Origin: CAG-217 sp963638105
GTDB lineage: Bacteria; Bacillota; Clostridia; Oscillospirales; Acutalibacteraceae
Assembly (NCBI GenBank): GCA_963638105.1
Contig: CAVHPP010000001.1
Location: forward strand, 62,001 to 126,000
Direction: 5' to 3'
Length of the DNA: 64,000 bases
Numbering within the stretch: the stretch's first letter is position 1; the number at the start of each line of letters is the position of its first letter. Position numbers and translations under genes: made by a program. The notes under the pieces were generated by a model. That model had not been told where the DNA came from, did not search any database, and was given only the letters and a program-made list of their open reading frames with translations. Shown here one piece after another: positions 25,347-33,670 of the stretch.

Positions 25347-25565
25347 ATGTCAAAGTCAGATATGATTGAAGTGGAAGGTACTGTGGTTGAGGCGCTGCCC
25401 AACACGACCTTTAAGGTAGCACTCCAAAATGACCACATCATTTTAGCCCATATCAGCGGTAAGCTGCGAATGAACAACATTCGTATTCTTCCCGGTGATA
25501 AGGTAACGATTGAGATGTCACCCTATGACCTGAACAAGGGTCGTATTATTTGGCGCTCAAAGTAA
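25347..25565 (+). CDS. infA: Translation initiation factor IF-1
   Basis: 72 aa OB fold. SDMIEVEGTVVEALPNTTFKV and KLRMNNIRILPGDKVTIEMSPYDL are IF-1 blocks (quoted in part). The 92-base map-infA gap holds no gene; many Clostridia carry a small KOW-domain gene at this spot and it is missing here. Confidence 0.98.
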   Translation: MSKSDMIEVEGTVVEALPNTTFKVALQNDHIILAHISGKLRMNNIRILPGDKVTIEMSPYDLNKGRIIWRSK

Positions 25566-25583
25566 ATAAAGGAGGATATTCAA

Positions 25584-25697
25584 ATGAAAGTCAGACCTTC
25601 TGTAAAGAAAATTTGCGACAAATGCAAAGTGATTAAGCGCAATGGTAAAGTCATGGTTATCTGTGAAAATCCAAAGCACAAACAGCGTCAGGGCTAA
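25584..25697 (+). CDS. rpmJ: 50S ribosomal protein L36 (zinc type)
   Basis: 37 aa: MKVRPSVKKICDKCKVIKRN start, with C, C, C and H zinc ligands (CDKC...C...H). Too short for many gene finders. AAAGGAGG site lies nine bases before the ATG. Confidence 0.97.
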   Translation: MKVRPSVKKICDKCKVIKRNGKVMVICENPKHKQRQG

Positions 25698-25727
25698 TCC
25701 TGAGCAATAATTCGGAGGTAAAACAAT

Positions 25728-26115
25728 ATGGCACGTATTTCTGGTGTTGACTTGCCCAACGACAAGAGAGTTGAGATCGGCCTTACTTACATCTATGGTA
25801 TCGGCCGTACCACTGCTACTCAGATCGTAGAGGCAACCGGAATTGATCCCGATACTCGTTGCAGAGATCTTACCGAGGATCAGGTTTCCAAAATTCGTGA
25901 TTACATTGAGAAGAACCTGAATGTTGAAGGTGATCTGCGCAGAGACAGAGCATTTGACATTAAGAGACNNNNNNNNNNTTAAGAGACTCATTGAAATTAA
26001 CTGCTATCGCGGTATGCGCCATCGTCAGGGCCTGCCTGTAAGAGGACAGACCTCCAAGAACAACGCCCGCACCCGCAAAGGTCCCAAGAAGACCATAGCA
26101 AACAAGAAGAAATAA
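25728..26115 (+). CDS. rpsM: 30S ribosomal protein S13, split by an artificial gap
   Basis: N-terminal 80 codons (MARISGVDLPNDKRVEIGL...RRDRAFDIKR) precede the N run at 25969-25978; the rest (KRLIEINCYRGMRHRQGLPVRG...) follows in another frame. The nine bases before the Ns (25960-25968) are repeated exactly after them (25979-25987). Removing the Ns and one copy restores one frame of 122 aa reading DIKRLIEINCYRG, the normal S13 sequence. So the gene is intact. S13 contacts both tRNA and the 50S bridge. Confidence 0.97.
25969..25978. other. Scaffold gap (10 N) that is really a 9-base overlap
   Basis: The same 9-base word ends at 25968 and begins at 25979. Collapsing it restores rpsM, so the true gap is negative. 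Confidence 0.95.
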
Positions 26116-26136
26116 GCGTAGGAGGATATTCGTAGT

Positions 26137-26532
26137 ATGGCTACAAAAAAGACCACTGGCTCTCGCAAACGCCGCGAGAAGAAGAATATTGAACGTGGTG
26201 CTGCCCATATTCAGTCAACCTTCAACAACACCATCGTAACCATCACGGACACACAGGGCAATGCCGTTTCTTGGGCGTCTGCCGGCGAAATGGGTTTCCG
26301 TGGTTCCAAGAAGTCTACTCCCTTTGCTGCACAGACTGCTGCCGAGGTTGCTGCTAAGGCTGCTATGGAGCATGGTATGAAGACGGTGGAAGTTTTCGTT
26401 AAAGGCCCCGGCTCCGGCCGTGAAGCTGCCATCCGCGCACTTCAGACCGCCGGTCTGGATGTAACCCTGATTAAGGATGTTACCCCCATTCCGCACAACG
26501 GCTGCCGTCCGCCTAAGAGACGTCGTGTATAA
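26137..26532 (+). CDS. rpsK: 30S ribosomal protein S11
   Basis: 131 aa. HIQSTFNNTIVTITDTQGN, the GMKTVEVFVKGPGSGREAAIRAL segment (in part) and the C-terminal HNGCRPPKRRRV define S11, on the 30S platform. GGAGG site upstream. Confidence 0.98.
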   Translation: MATKKTTGSRKRREKKNIERGAAHIQSTFNNTIVTITDTQGNAVSWASAGEMGFRGSKKSTPFAAQTAAEVAAKAAMEHGMKTVEVFVKGPGSGREAAIRALQTAGLDVTLIKDVTPIPHNGCRPPKRRRV

Positions 26533-26553
26533 TCTAACGGAGGTGTAGAAGAT

Positions 26554-27153
26554 ATGGCAAAGAATTCAGAGCCCATCGCAAAGCGCTGCAAAGCACTCGG
26601 CATTTCTCCGGCTGTTATGGGCTATACAAATAAGGATACATTCAGAAATTCTTATACCAAGAATCGCCGCAAGAAGAGCGAGTATGCTATGCAGTTGCAG
26701 GAAAAGCAGAAAGTTAAGTTCATCTACGGCATTCTGGAGAAGCAGTTCCATTCTTACTATGAGAAGGCAGCTAAGGCTCCCGGCCAGACCGGCGCTGTGC
26801 TGCTGACCATGGTGGAGACTCGTCTGGACAATGTGGCTTTCCGTACCGGTTTTTGTAAGACCCGTCGTGAGGCTCGCCAGGCTGTTTCTCACGGTCACTT
26901 CACCGTGAACGGCAAAAAGGTCAACATTCCCTCCTACCTTGTGAAGGCCGGCGATGTGATCGCTGTGGTGGATAAGAGCAAGGAGAACGGCAGATTTAAG
27001 CTCGTGAAGGAAGAGGGCGTTTATGGCAACGCTCCCAAGTGGCTGGAGGTTGACGCAGAGAAGCTGACCGCTAAGGTTGTGGCTCTGCCCACCCGTGAAG
27101 ACATTGATTATCCTGTTGAAGAGCACTTGATCGTTGAGTTCTATTCTAGATAA
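26554..27153 (+). CDS. rpsD: 30S ribosomal protein S4 (zinc-less)
   Basis: 199 aa. The S4 RNA-binding domain is clear: ETRLDNVAFRTGFCKTRREARQ followed by VNGKKVNIPSYLVKAGDVI (in part). The N-terminal four-Cys zinc site of some S4 proteins is absent. S4 nucleates 30S assembly and in many bacteria represses the alpha operon. Confidence 0.97.
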   Translation: MAKNSEPIAKRCKALGISPAVMGYTNKDTFRNSYTKNRRKKSEYAMQLQEKQKVKFIYGILEKQFHSYYEKAAKAPGQTGAVLLTMVETRLDNVAFRTGFCKTRREARQAVSHGHFTVNGKKVNIPSYLVKAGDVIAVVDKSKENGRFKLVKEEGVYGNAPKWLEVDAEKLTAKVVALPTREDIDYPVEEHLIVEFYSR

Positions 27154-27156
27154 TAG

Positions 27157-27186
27157 TTGATCATTCTGTTATTTAGCTGTTAAAAT
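27157..27186 (+). promoter_or_regulatory. Possible internal promoter before rpoA
   Basis: TTGATC, 18-base spacer, TAAAAT in the 52-base rpsD-rpoA gap. Moderate match only. Confidence 0.35.
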
Positions 27187-27205
27187 CAAAATAGGAGGCT
27201 TTTAA

Positions 27206-28162
27206 ATGATTGAAATTGATAAGCCGAAAATCGAGATTGTAGATTTATCTACTCAGGGAAGCAGAAGCGTAGGTAAGTTTGTGGTGGAACCTCTGGAAAG
27301 AGGTTTCGGCGCAACCCTGGGCAACGGTATGCGGAGAGTGCTGCTCTCCTCTCTGCCCGGCTATGCCATCACTTCCGTGAAGATTGATGGTGTGCTGCAC
27401 GAGTTTTCTACCATTCCGCATGTGAAGGAAGATGTGACGGAGATCGTTTTGAATCTCAAGAACGTTATTCTGAAGATTCACGATGAGCAGCCGAAGATGC
27501 TGCACATTGAGGCCAGCGGAGAAGGCGAGATCACTGCGGGCGATATTATTCATGACGCAGATGTAGAGATCCTGAATCCCGAGCTGCACATTGCTTATCT
27601 GGACGCCGGCGCCAGCGTATCTATGGAGCTGACGGCAGACAGCGGCCGCGGCTATGTGCCCTGTGACCGCAACAAGCAGCTGATGGATTTGCCCATCGGT
27701 ACCATTGCAATCGACTCTATCTACACCCCGGTGCTCAAGGTGAATTACACCGTAGAGAACACCCGTGTAGGTCAGCAGACAGACCTTGATAAACTGATTC
27801 TTGATGTTGAGACGGACGGCACCATTCCGGCTGACGAGGCCGCTTCTTTGGCTGCTAAGATTCTCAACGACCACCTGATGCTGTTTGTGGATCTCTCTGA
27901 GGAGATCGGCAACCAGGATATTATGGTGGAGAAGGATGACGACGGCAAGGAGAAGGTTCTGGAGATGACCATTGAGGAACTGGATCTGTCCGTGCGCTCT
28001 TTCAACTGTCTCAAGCGAGCAGGCATTAACACAGTAGAGGATTTGATCAGCAAATCCGAAGAAGATATGATGAAGGTTAGAAACCTGGGCCGCAAGTCCC
28101 TGGACGAGGTGGTTGCCAAGCTGCAATCCCTGGGCTTCAGCCTGAGTCACGATGAGGATTAA
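27206..28162 (+). CDS. rpoA: RNA polymerase subunit alpha
   Basis: 318 aa. N-terminal assembly domain with FVVEPLERGFGATLGNGMRRVLLSSLPG (in part) and C-terminal DNA-binding domain with ELDLSVRSFNCLKRAGINTVEDL and KVRNLGRKSLDEV. Scaffold of RNA polymerase and contact for UP elements and activators. Full length. Confidence 0.98.
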   Translation: MIEIDKPKIEIVDLSTQGSRSVGKFVVEPLERGFGATLGNGMRRVLLSSLPGYAITSVKIDGVLHEFSTIPHVKEDVTEIVLNLKNVILKIHDEQPKMLHIEASGEGEITAGDIIHDADVEILNPELHIAYLDAGASVSMELTADSGRGYVPCDRNKQLMDLPIGTIAIDSIYTPVLKVNYTVENTRVGQQTDLDKLILDVETDGTIPADEAASLAAKILNDHLMLFVDLSEEIGNQDIMVEKDDDGKEKVLEMTIEELDLSVRSFNCLKRAGINTVEDLISKSEEDMMKVRNLGRKSLDEVVAKLQSLGFSLSHDED

Positions 28163-28176
28163 AGGAGGGAATTTCA

Positions 28177-28518
28177 ATGCCAGGTTCCAGAAAATTGGGC
28201 AGACCTACTGACCACAGAAAAGCAATGCTCAGAGGTATGGTTACTTTTCTTTTAGAAAACGGCAAGATTGAAACTACCGTTACCAGAGCGAAAGAGGTTC
28301 GCGCTATGGCTGAGAAGATGATCACTCTCGGCAAGAAGAACACTTTGGCTTCCAAAAGACAGGTGCTTTCCTATGTTACCAAGGAAGATGTTGTAAAGAA
28401 GTTGTTTGATGAGATCGCTCCCAAGTACGAGGACAGAAACGGCGGTTACACCCGCATTGTAAAGACTGGCCCCCGTCGCGGCGACGCAGCTGAGATGTGC
28501 ATCATCGAGCTTGTATAA
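28177..28518 (+). CDS. rplQ: 50S ribosomal protein L17
   Basis: 113 aa. RKLGRPTDHRKAMLRGMVTFLLENGKIETT start (in part) and GGYTRIVKTGPRRGDAAEM define L17 at the tunnel exit. Last gene of the superoperon, followed at once by a strong terminator. Confidence 0.98.
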   Translation: MPGSRKLGRPTDHRKAMLRGMVTFLLENGKIETTVTRAKEVRAMAEKMITLGKKNTLASKRQVLSYVTKEDVVKKLFDEIAPKYEDRNGGYTRIVKTGPRRGDAAEMCIIELV

Positions 28519-28542
28519 GCGCAGGTCATTATGACGGTTATA

Positions 28543-28575
28543 GGCGTATGTACCCCCGGTACATACGCCTTTTTT
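28543..28575 (+). terminator. Terminator of the S10-spc-alpha superoperon
   Basis: Perfect 12-bp stem (28543-28554 with 28558-28569), CCC loop, then six T. Confidence 0.95.
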
Positions 28576-28580
28576 CATAG

Positions 28581-28632
28581 CCGGGGCATTTTTTGCAAAA
28601 ATTGCCAAACTGTGCAGACAGTTTGCCCCCGG
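28581..28632 (+). promoter_or_regulatory. Nested inverted repeats upstream of the unknown-protein/ECF unit
   Basis: Inner perfect 8-bp dyad CAAACTGT-GCAG-ACAGTTTG (28606-28625), enclosed by CCGGGGC (28581-28587) and GCCCCCGG (28625-28632). It could be a regulator site or a leader structure. No good -35/-10 pair is seen before the next gene. Confidence 0.4.
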
Positions 28633-28695
28633 CAGCCGTCTTATAGAGTGTACACATAATGTGCAACGCTTTGATCAGCAGAAAGGAAATGTACG

Positions 28696-29379
28696 ATGTT
28701 CGGTAAAAAGAAAATTGAGGCCGTGTCCGTATTGGATCTGCGCAACTATACGCCCCAGGCGCTGCGCAAGATCAGCTCTATTCAGGCGGTGAGCACCATC
28801 TTGCTGCCGGAGGATCCCTCGCCGGAATTTGCAGAGGCGTATGCGGATATAAGCAAGGAGGCCGTTGCCCAGGAGGTGTTTGCACCTATGGACAAAGTGG
28901 CCCAGTATAACGGACTGAATGTGCTGGGGGCTGCACTGCCGGATGGCGCCATTTGCCTTTGTAACGGTATGACCATCTTTCGGCGGGCAGCCGGGGAGAA
29001 GCACGCCCGGGTCTTTCTGAGCGGTATGGGCGTTGCAGAGCAGGGCACCGGCTTGGTGATCGAGAACCTGAACGGTATGTTCCGGGAATTGGATCGGGAT
29101 CTGGACCATTTGTACCAGTTTTCCGCAGATCTGCGGGCAGGTGCGGATCTGCTGTCCCGGTTGGAGGACGGCGCGGTGATCGTGGTGGGCAGCAGCCTGT
29201 TTTTTGCGCCGGACGTGACCCCGGAGATGATCACGGATAAGCACCTGCTGTTTATCGTCGGTGCGGTTGCCGTATGTCCCAAGCCGCTGCTGGGCACGGT
29301 GCAGGCCAACAGCATGGTAGGTAATATGGTCATGGACGAAGACGCGTATGAAGCATTCCGAAAAAAGTACAAAATATGA
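28696..29379 (+). CDS. Hypothetical protein, 227 aa, overlapping a sigma factor gene
   Basis: Not recognised. It is a soluble, acidic protein of mixed alpha/beta make-up starting MFGKKKIEAVSVLDLRNYTPQALRKIS; the middle and end have regular spaced hydrophobic/glycine units (NGLNVLGAALPDGAICLCNG, later DGAVIVVGSSLFF and LLFIVGAVAVCPKPLLG) that suggest a beta-rich repeated fold. No signal peptide or membrane segment. AAAGGAAA precedes the ATG. Its last 32 bases overlap the sigma factor gene in another frame, so the two are probably coupled. A role in controlling that sigma factor is possible only as inference from position. Confidence 0.7.
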   Translation: MFGKKKIEAVSVLDLRNYTPQALRKISSIQAVSTILLPEDPSPEFAEAYADISKEAVAQEVFAPMDKVAQYNGLNVLGAALPDGAICLCNGMTIFRRAAGEKHARVFLSGMGVAEQGTGLVIENLNGMFRELDRDLDHLYQFSADLRAGADLLSRLEDGAVIVVGSSLFFAPDVTPEMITDKHLLFIVGAVAVCPKPLLGTVQANSMVGNMVMDEDAYEAFRKKYKI

Positions 29380-29839
29380 GCACTTTAATGCTGTTTATGC
29401 TGGATCTTATGCTGCGGTGCTGCGTTGGATTAGCGGCCGTGTGCCTACTGACTTGGCCGAGGAACTGACCCAGCAGACCTTTATGCAGTATTGGCAGTGG
29501 CTGCTGGCGGCGGCTGCTTTCCCCAAGTCGGACAAAAGCCTGCTGCTGTCCATTGCCCGCAGCGTGTGCGCCGACCACTACCGGGCCATTGCTGCCCGGG
29601 CGGTGTGCGTGGCAATACCGGAGGACTTTGACCTGCCGGATCGGGCGGATCCCATCACCATGGTAGAGTGGGCGCAGGTGCTGGGTATGCTGGGGCGAGA
29701 GGATCAGATTTTGCTCGCTATGCGGCGCCAGGGCTACGGTAGTAAAGAGATCGGTCTGGCACTGGGTATCTCCGGCTCTGCGGTGCGTACCCGGTTGCAA
29801 AAGGTGCGCAAGCTGCTGCGTAAGGTGCTGGCGGACTGA
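29348..29839 (+). CDS. ECF-like RNA polymerase sigma factor
   Basis: 163 aa. Region 2 is recognisable in YAAVLRWISGRVPTDLAEELTQQTFMQYW, and region 4 in the helix-turn-helix GYGSKEIGLALGISGSAVRTRLQKVRKLL (each quoted in outline), joined by a short linker, the plan of extracytoplasmic-function sigma factors. No anti-sigma factor with a membrane segment is next to it. It starts inside the 3' end of the 227-aa gene and has no clear ribosome site, so translation is probably coupled. Targets unknown; the downstream secreted-protein gene has its own ordinary sigma-A promoter. Confidence 0.8.
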   Translation: MKHSEKSTKYEHFNAVYAGSYAAVLRWISGRVPTDLAEELTQQTFMQYWQWLLAAAAFPKSDKSLLLSIARSVCADHYRAIAARAVCVAIPEDFDLPDRADPITMVEWAQVLGMLGREDQILLAMRRQGYGSKEIGLALGISGSAVRTRLQKVRKLLRKVLAD

Positions 29840-29842
29840 CGG

Positions 29843-29871
29843 TTGCACCAGCGGCAAGCTTATGGTATAAT
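29843..29871 (+). promoter_or_regulatory. Promoter of the LRR/dockerin protein gene
   Basis: TTGCAC, 17-base spacer, TATAAT (29866-29871). Confidence 0.75.
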
Positions 29872-29900
29872 GACAACAGAATATGTGAGGTGGTATCCTG

Positions 29901-31976
29901 ATGAAAAAGTACAGTGTGATCTTTTGTTTCCTGCTGGCAACTGTATTTGTTGGGATGCCATCTTTTTTTGCCTTTGCCGGGGAGCAGGGGACTTTAGGTG
30001 ATAGTCAGGTGGATTATGTGTTTGAGGAGCGTACCGGCACCTTGACCCTCACCGGCACCGGTGCTACGCCGGATTACACCCCGGAGAGTCTGCCGCCATT
30101 TGCCGCCCACCGCAGCCAAATCCGCACGGTGCAAGTGGAGGAGGGTATTACCGGGCTGGGGGACAATCTGCTTCGCCAGTTGACGGCTGTTACGGATGTG
30201 CAGTTGCCGAAAAGCTTGAGAACCATTGGCAGTAACACCTTTTTCCATGTGGCAGCCTTGCAGTCGATACGAATTCCTGCCGGGGTCACCGGTATTGGCA
30301 GCTATGCCTTTGCCGCTTGCTCCGGGCTGACGGATATTCAGTTTGACAATATGGCTGGCAGTTTGCAGCTGGGCGCCTGTGCCTTTATTGACTGCAAGGC
30401 GCTGACCGCTGCGCAGTTCCCGGTGGGCACCGGCTTTGGTCAGTACGCGGTTGGGTACCAAGATGAGGAAGGCCGCCCCATGACTGCCTTTACCCTGCGG
30501 GGACTGACCGGCACCACTGCCCAGTATTATGCGGACGCAGCGGCACAGATTACCTTTGATCCGGCGCTGGAGCTGACCCAAGGCGCCACCTTTGGCAACA
30601 CATTTCAATCCTACAGCGGTACAGATTGGTATCGCTATACCCCTACTGCTACCGGTACTTACCATTTTTACTCCATGGGCAGTGTGGACACGGTGGTGCG
30701 CCTATGCGACGGCAGCAAGGCGGACCTGGGGCAAGGCAGCGACGACCGTTCTCTTTATGATCTGAATTTTGATTTTACCTGTACTTTGCAGGCAGGGGAG
30801 ACCTATTATTTTCAAGTGACCAATAACCACAGCCTGGGGGCATACACGGCGTATCTGTATCCGGGTAAAGTGATCGGTTTTTCTGCCGCATTCCCGGCAG
30901 ATCAGGTGCTGGTCACCGGTGTGGATAGCACGGCGCGCACGGACAGCGATGGGCAGACCTATGCTTACTTTGACCTGAACGCCTTTACCGATCGGTTGCA
31001 AATTACCATCACTTATGATACCGGCGACCGGGTGACCCTGCCGCTGACAGAGGAAAACTATAACGGCCATGTCTTTTCTTTGACGGACGATCAGGTCGCC
31101 CATCACTGGACAGAGGGTACATACACCGCCACTCTGACCTGGGGGGACCAAACGGCTGCTGTGCCGGTGCATGTACACACCCATGTGTACACCGCCCAAC
31201 GCACAGAACCCACTTGCGTGGCAGACGGCCAAATCCTTTACACCTGCACTTGCGGGGACAGCTATGCCACCCCGATTGCCAAGCTGGGGCATACGGCGCC
31301 TGCCACCCACCGAGTTGAGCCAACATGCACCTTGCCGGGTTATACTTATGATTATTGCACCCGGTGCAGAGCGCATTTGTCCGATACCGTCAGTACCCCG
31401 GCGTTGGGGCACGATTATACCGCCGTTGTAATCCCGCCGACGACAACGGAGGAGGGCTACACCCGCTACACCTGCCGGCGCTGCGGCAGCAGCTATGATG
31501 CGAATTATCAACCGGCGCTTAGCTACACGGTTACCGGGCGTGCGGTGGCAATGGAGAGCCTGGACGGCAGTCACCCCCACAATTATCTGTTGGTGGGCAC
31601 GACGATAGAGTGGAACAATGAGAGCGTGCAAACCGGCGAGGACGGCACATTTTCCATTGCCGTGGCGCCGGGTACTTATACCTTGACCGTGGGGGCGGAT
31701 TTTTACTTATGCCGCCAGGTGCAGGTAACGGTCACTACACAGAGCGTAGACTTGGGCTATGTATCGGTGATGGCCTATGATTTGACCGGCGATGGGTATG
31801 TGAACGCCCGGGATCTGGTGACTTTACAGCAGTACGCAGCCGCCATTGACCAGGGCGAGGGCGCGTATGAGCGGTTGTTGGATTTTAACGGCGACGGGCG
31901 AATTACCGCTGCGGATATGGACGGCGCTGCCGGTTTTATCGGTGCCGGTAAGCTGGACGAAAGCATTTACGATTAA
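29901..31976 (+). CDS. Secreted multidomain protein: LRR, PPC-like, Cys-rich repeats, dockerin
   Basis: 691 aa. Signal peptide 1-27. Residues about 40-190 resemble BspA-type (LRR_5) leucine-rich repeats (LPKSLRTIGSNTFFHVAALQSIRIP in part). About 230-325 looks like a PPC domain (SGTDWYRYTPTATGTYHFYS). About 426-535 has three repeats of the form H-x-Y-x(6)-PTC-x(3)-G-x(2)-Y-x-C-x-C/R-CG. A carboxypeptidase-regulatory-like beta domain follows, and the C-terminus (about 628-685) has two dockerin calcium loops, DLTGDGYVNARD and DFNGDGRITAAD. It is exported and could dock to a cohesin scaffold at the surface; no cohesin is in the window. Ligand unknown. Confidence 0.85.
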   Translation: MKKYSVIFCFLLATVFVGMPSFFAFAGEQGTLGDSQVDYVFEERTGTLTLTGTGATPDYTPESLPPFAAHRSQIRTVQVEEGITGLGDNLLRQLTAVTDVQLPKSLRTIGSNTFFHVAALQSIRIPAGVTGIGSYAFAACSGLTDIQFDNMAGSLQLGACAFIDCKALTAAQFPVGTGFGQYAVGYQDEEGRPMTAFTLRGLTGTTAQYYADAAAQITFDPALELTQGATFGNTFQSYSGTDWYRYTPTATGTYHFYSMGSVDTVVRLCDGSKADLGQGSDDRSLYDLNFDFTCTLQAGETYYFQVTNNHSLGAYTAYLYPGKVIGFSAAFPADQVLVTGVDSTARTDSDGQTYAYFDLNAFTDRLQITITYDTGDRVTLPLTEENYNGHVFSLTDDQVAHHWTEGTYTATLTWGDQTAAVPVHVHTHVYTAQRTEPTCVADGQILYTCTCGDSYATPIAKLGHTAPATHRVEPTCTLPGYTYDYCTRCRAHLSDTVSTPALGHDYTAVVIPPTTTEEGYTRYTCRRCGSSYDANYQPALSYTVTGRAVAMESLDGSHPHNYLLVGTTIEWNNESVQTGEDGTFSIAVAPGTYTLTVGADFYLCRQVQVTVTTQSVDLGYVSVMAYDLTGDGYVNARDLVTLQQYAAAIDQGEGAYERLLDFNGDGRITAADMDGAAGFIGAGKLDESIYD

Positions 31977-31981
31977 CAGAG

Positions 31982-32017
31982 AAAACCAACCTGTGGAATC
32001 ACGGGTTGGTTTTTGTA
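31982..32017 (+). terminator. Terminator after the dockerin protein gene
   Basis: 14-bp stem (31982-31995 with 32000-32013), loop GAAT; T-rich continuation. The stem ends in A/T runs, so it may work in both directions. Confidence 0.85.
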
Positions 32018-32025
32018 TTTTTCTA

Positions 32026-32054
32026 TTGAAAAAGCACCGCATATAGCGTATAAT
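32026..32054 (+). promoter_or_regulatory. Purine operon promoter
   Basis: TTGAAA (32026-32031), 17-base spacer, TATAAT (32049-32054). The 78-base leader contains a direct repeat of ACCCGGTGC (32087 and 32099); no purine riboswitch is recognised. Confidence 0.8.
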
Positions 32055-32132
32055 AGCCGTAATATAAACGAAAAAACACTTGCCATACCCGGTGCCGCAC
32101 CCGGTGCGTCACCGCAAACGGAGGACAGTTTT

Positions 32133-32630
32133 ATGAAAAAAGTTGCAGTCATTATGGGCTCGGACAGCGATCTGCCGGTGGTGGCACCGGCCATTAAGCA
32201 GCTGCGGGAGCTGAGCATTGAGACAGAGGTGCATGTAATGAGCGCCCACCGTACCCCCAAGGAGGCTATGGCCTTTGCAGAGAGTGCCCGGGAGAACGGT
32301 TTTGGCGTGATCCTGGCAGCCGCCGGTATGGCGGCGCACCTGGGCGGTGTACTGGCCGCTTCCACCACGTTGCCGGTGATTGGCATTCCTTGCAGCGCCA
32401 AGGTGCTGGACGGTATGGACGCCATGCTGGCTACGGTGATGATGCCCCCGGGTATTCCGGTGGCTACCGTTGGGGTCAATGCGGCAAAGAACGCAGCGCT
32501 GCTGGCAGCGGAGATTCTGGCTGTGGGCAATGACGACTTAATGGACAAACTGGTGCAAATGCGGGCGGATATGGCCGCTGCCGTGCGCCAAAAAGATACA
32601 GACCTGCAAAAGAAACTGGAGGAGATCTGA
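32133..32630 (+). CDS. purE: N5-carboxyaminoimidazole ribonucleotide mutase PurE
   Basis: 165 aa. VIMGSDSDLPVV at the N-terminus, VMSAHRTPKEAMAFA and AAAGMAAHLGGVLAASTTLPVIGIP are PurE signatures with the catalytic His (quoted in part). Moves the carboxyl group of N5-CAIR to make CAIR in purine synthesis. A longer frame from 32013 covers the promoter and is rejected; GGAGG at 32120-32124 sets the start. No purK is in the window. Confidence 0.96.
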   Translation: MKKVAVIMGSDSDLPVVAPAIKQLRELSIETEVHVMSAHRTPKEAMAFAESARENGFGVILAAAGMAAHLGGVLAASTTLPVIGIPCSAKVLDGMDAMLATVMMPPGIPVATVGVNAAKNAALLAAEILAVGNDDLMDKLVQMRADMAAAVRQKDTDLQKKLEEI

Positions 32631-32632
32631 GT

Positions 32633-33670
32633 ATGGAAAAGAGTTTTAGTGCAAGCTATGCGGCAGCCGGCGTAGATGTGACCGCCGGTTATGAGTCTGT
32701 GGAGCGGATCAAGGCCCATGTAAAGCGCACCACCGTGCCCGGCGTGCTGGGTGGAATCGGCGGCTTTGGCGGTATGTTTCAACTGCCGGTGAACGACTAT
32801 AAAGAGCCGGTGTTGGTCAGTGGTACAGACGGCGTAGGCACCAAGCTGAAGATCGCCTGTTTAATGGATAAGCACGACACCGTAGGTATCGACTGCGTGG
32901 CTATGTGCGTTAACGATGTGGCCTGCTCCGGTGCCAAGCCCCTGTTCTTCCTGGATTATATTGCCTGCGGCAAAAACTTCCCGGAGAAGATTGAGCAGAT
33001 CGTGGCCGGTGTGGCTGAGGGCTGTGTGCAGGCCGGCTGCGCTCTGGTTGGCGGCGAGACCGCGGAGATGCCCGGCTTTTATCCGGAGGACGAGTATGAC
33101 CTGGCCGGGTTCTCCGTTGGCGTTGGCGAAAAGAGCAAGTTGGTCAGCGGTGAGGAGCTGCAAGCCGGAGACGCGCTTATCGGCGTGGCCTCCTCCGGCG
33201 TACATTCTAATGGCTTCTCTTTGGTGCGCAAGGTGTTTAACATTTCTTCCGACCGGCTGCATGTGCAGGTGCCTGAGCTGGGGAAGAGCCTGGGCGAGGA
33301 GCTGCTGACGCCCACCCGCATTTATGTAAAGCCTCTGCTGGCTCTGATGGACAGCGTGCGGGTGCACGCCATCAGCCACATTACCGGCGGCGGTTTCTAT
33401 GAGAATGTGCCCCGTATGCTGCGAGACGGCTTCACCGCTGTGATTGAGAAAGACAAGTGCTTTAAGAAGCCTATTTTTGACCTGATCGCTAAGGAAGGTA
33501 ACATTCCGGAGCGAGATATGTATAACACCTTTAATATGGGCACTGGTTTGGTGATCGCCGTAGACGCCACCAAGGCGGACGAGGCCGTGCGGATCCTGCA
33601 ACAGGCAGGGGAGCAGGCTGCAATCATCGGCCAGATCCAGTCCGGCGAGAAAGGCGTGGAGCTGGTATGA
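32633..33670 (+). CDS. purM: Phosphoribosylformylglycinamidine cyclo-ligase (AIR synthetase)
   Basis: 345 aa, full length. SYAAAGVDVTAGYESVERIK start, SGTDGVGTKLKIA, CVNDVACSGAKPLFFLDYIA and GLVGGETAEMPGFY-like block (here ALVGGETAEMPGFY). Makes AIR from FGAM with ATP. Two bases after purE and overlapping purN by four. Confidence 0.97.
   Translation: MEKSFSASYAAAGVDVTAGYESVERIKAHVKRTTVPGVLGGIGGFGGMFQLPVNDYKEPVLVSGTDGVGTKLKIACLMDKHDTVGIDCVAMCVNDVACSGAKPLFFLDYIACGKNFPEKIEQIVAGVAEGCVQAGCALVGGETAEMPGFYPEDEYDLAGFSVGVGEKSKLVSGEELQAGDALIGVASSGVHSNGFSLVRKVFNISSDRLHVQVPELGKSLGEELLTPTRIYVKPLLALMDSVRVHAISHITGGGFYENVPRMLRDGFTAVIEKDKCFKKPIFDLIAKEGNIPERDMYNTFNMGTGLVIAVDATKADEAVRILQQAGEQAAIIGQIQSGEKGVELV

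Noticed and set aside
25728..26115. rpsM as two broken fragments
   Set aside because: The duplicated nine bases around the Ns account fully for the apparent frameshift.
32055..32132. Purine riboswitch before purE
   Set aside because: The leader is only 78 bases and shows a short direct repeat but none of the conserved purine-aptamer elements.
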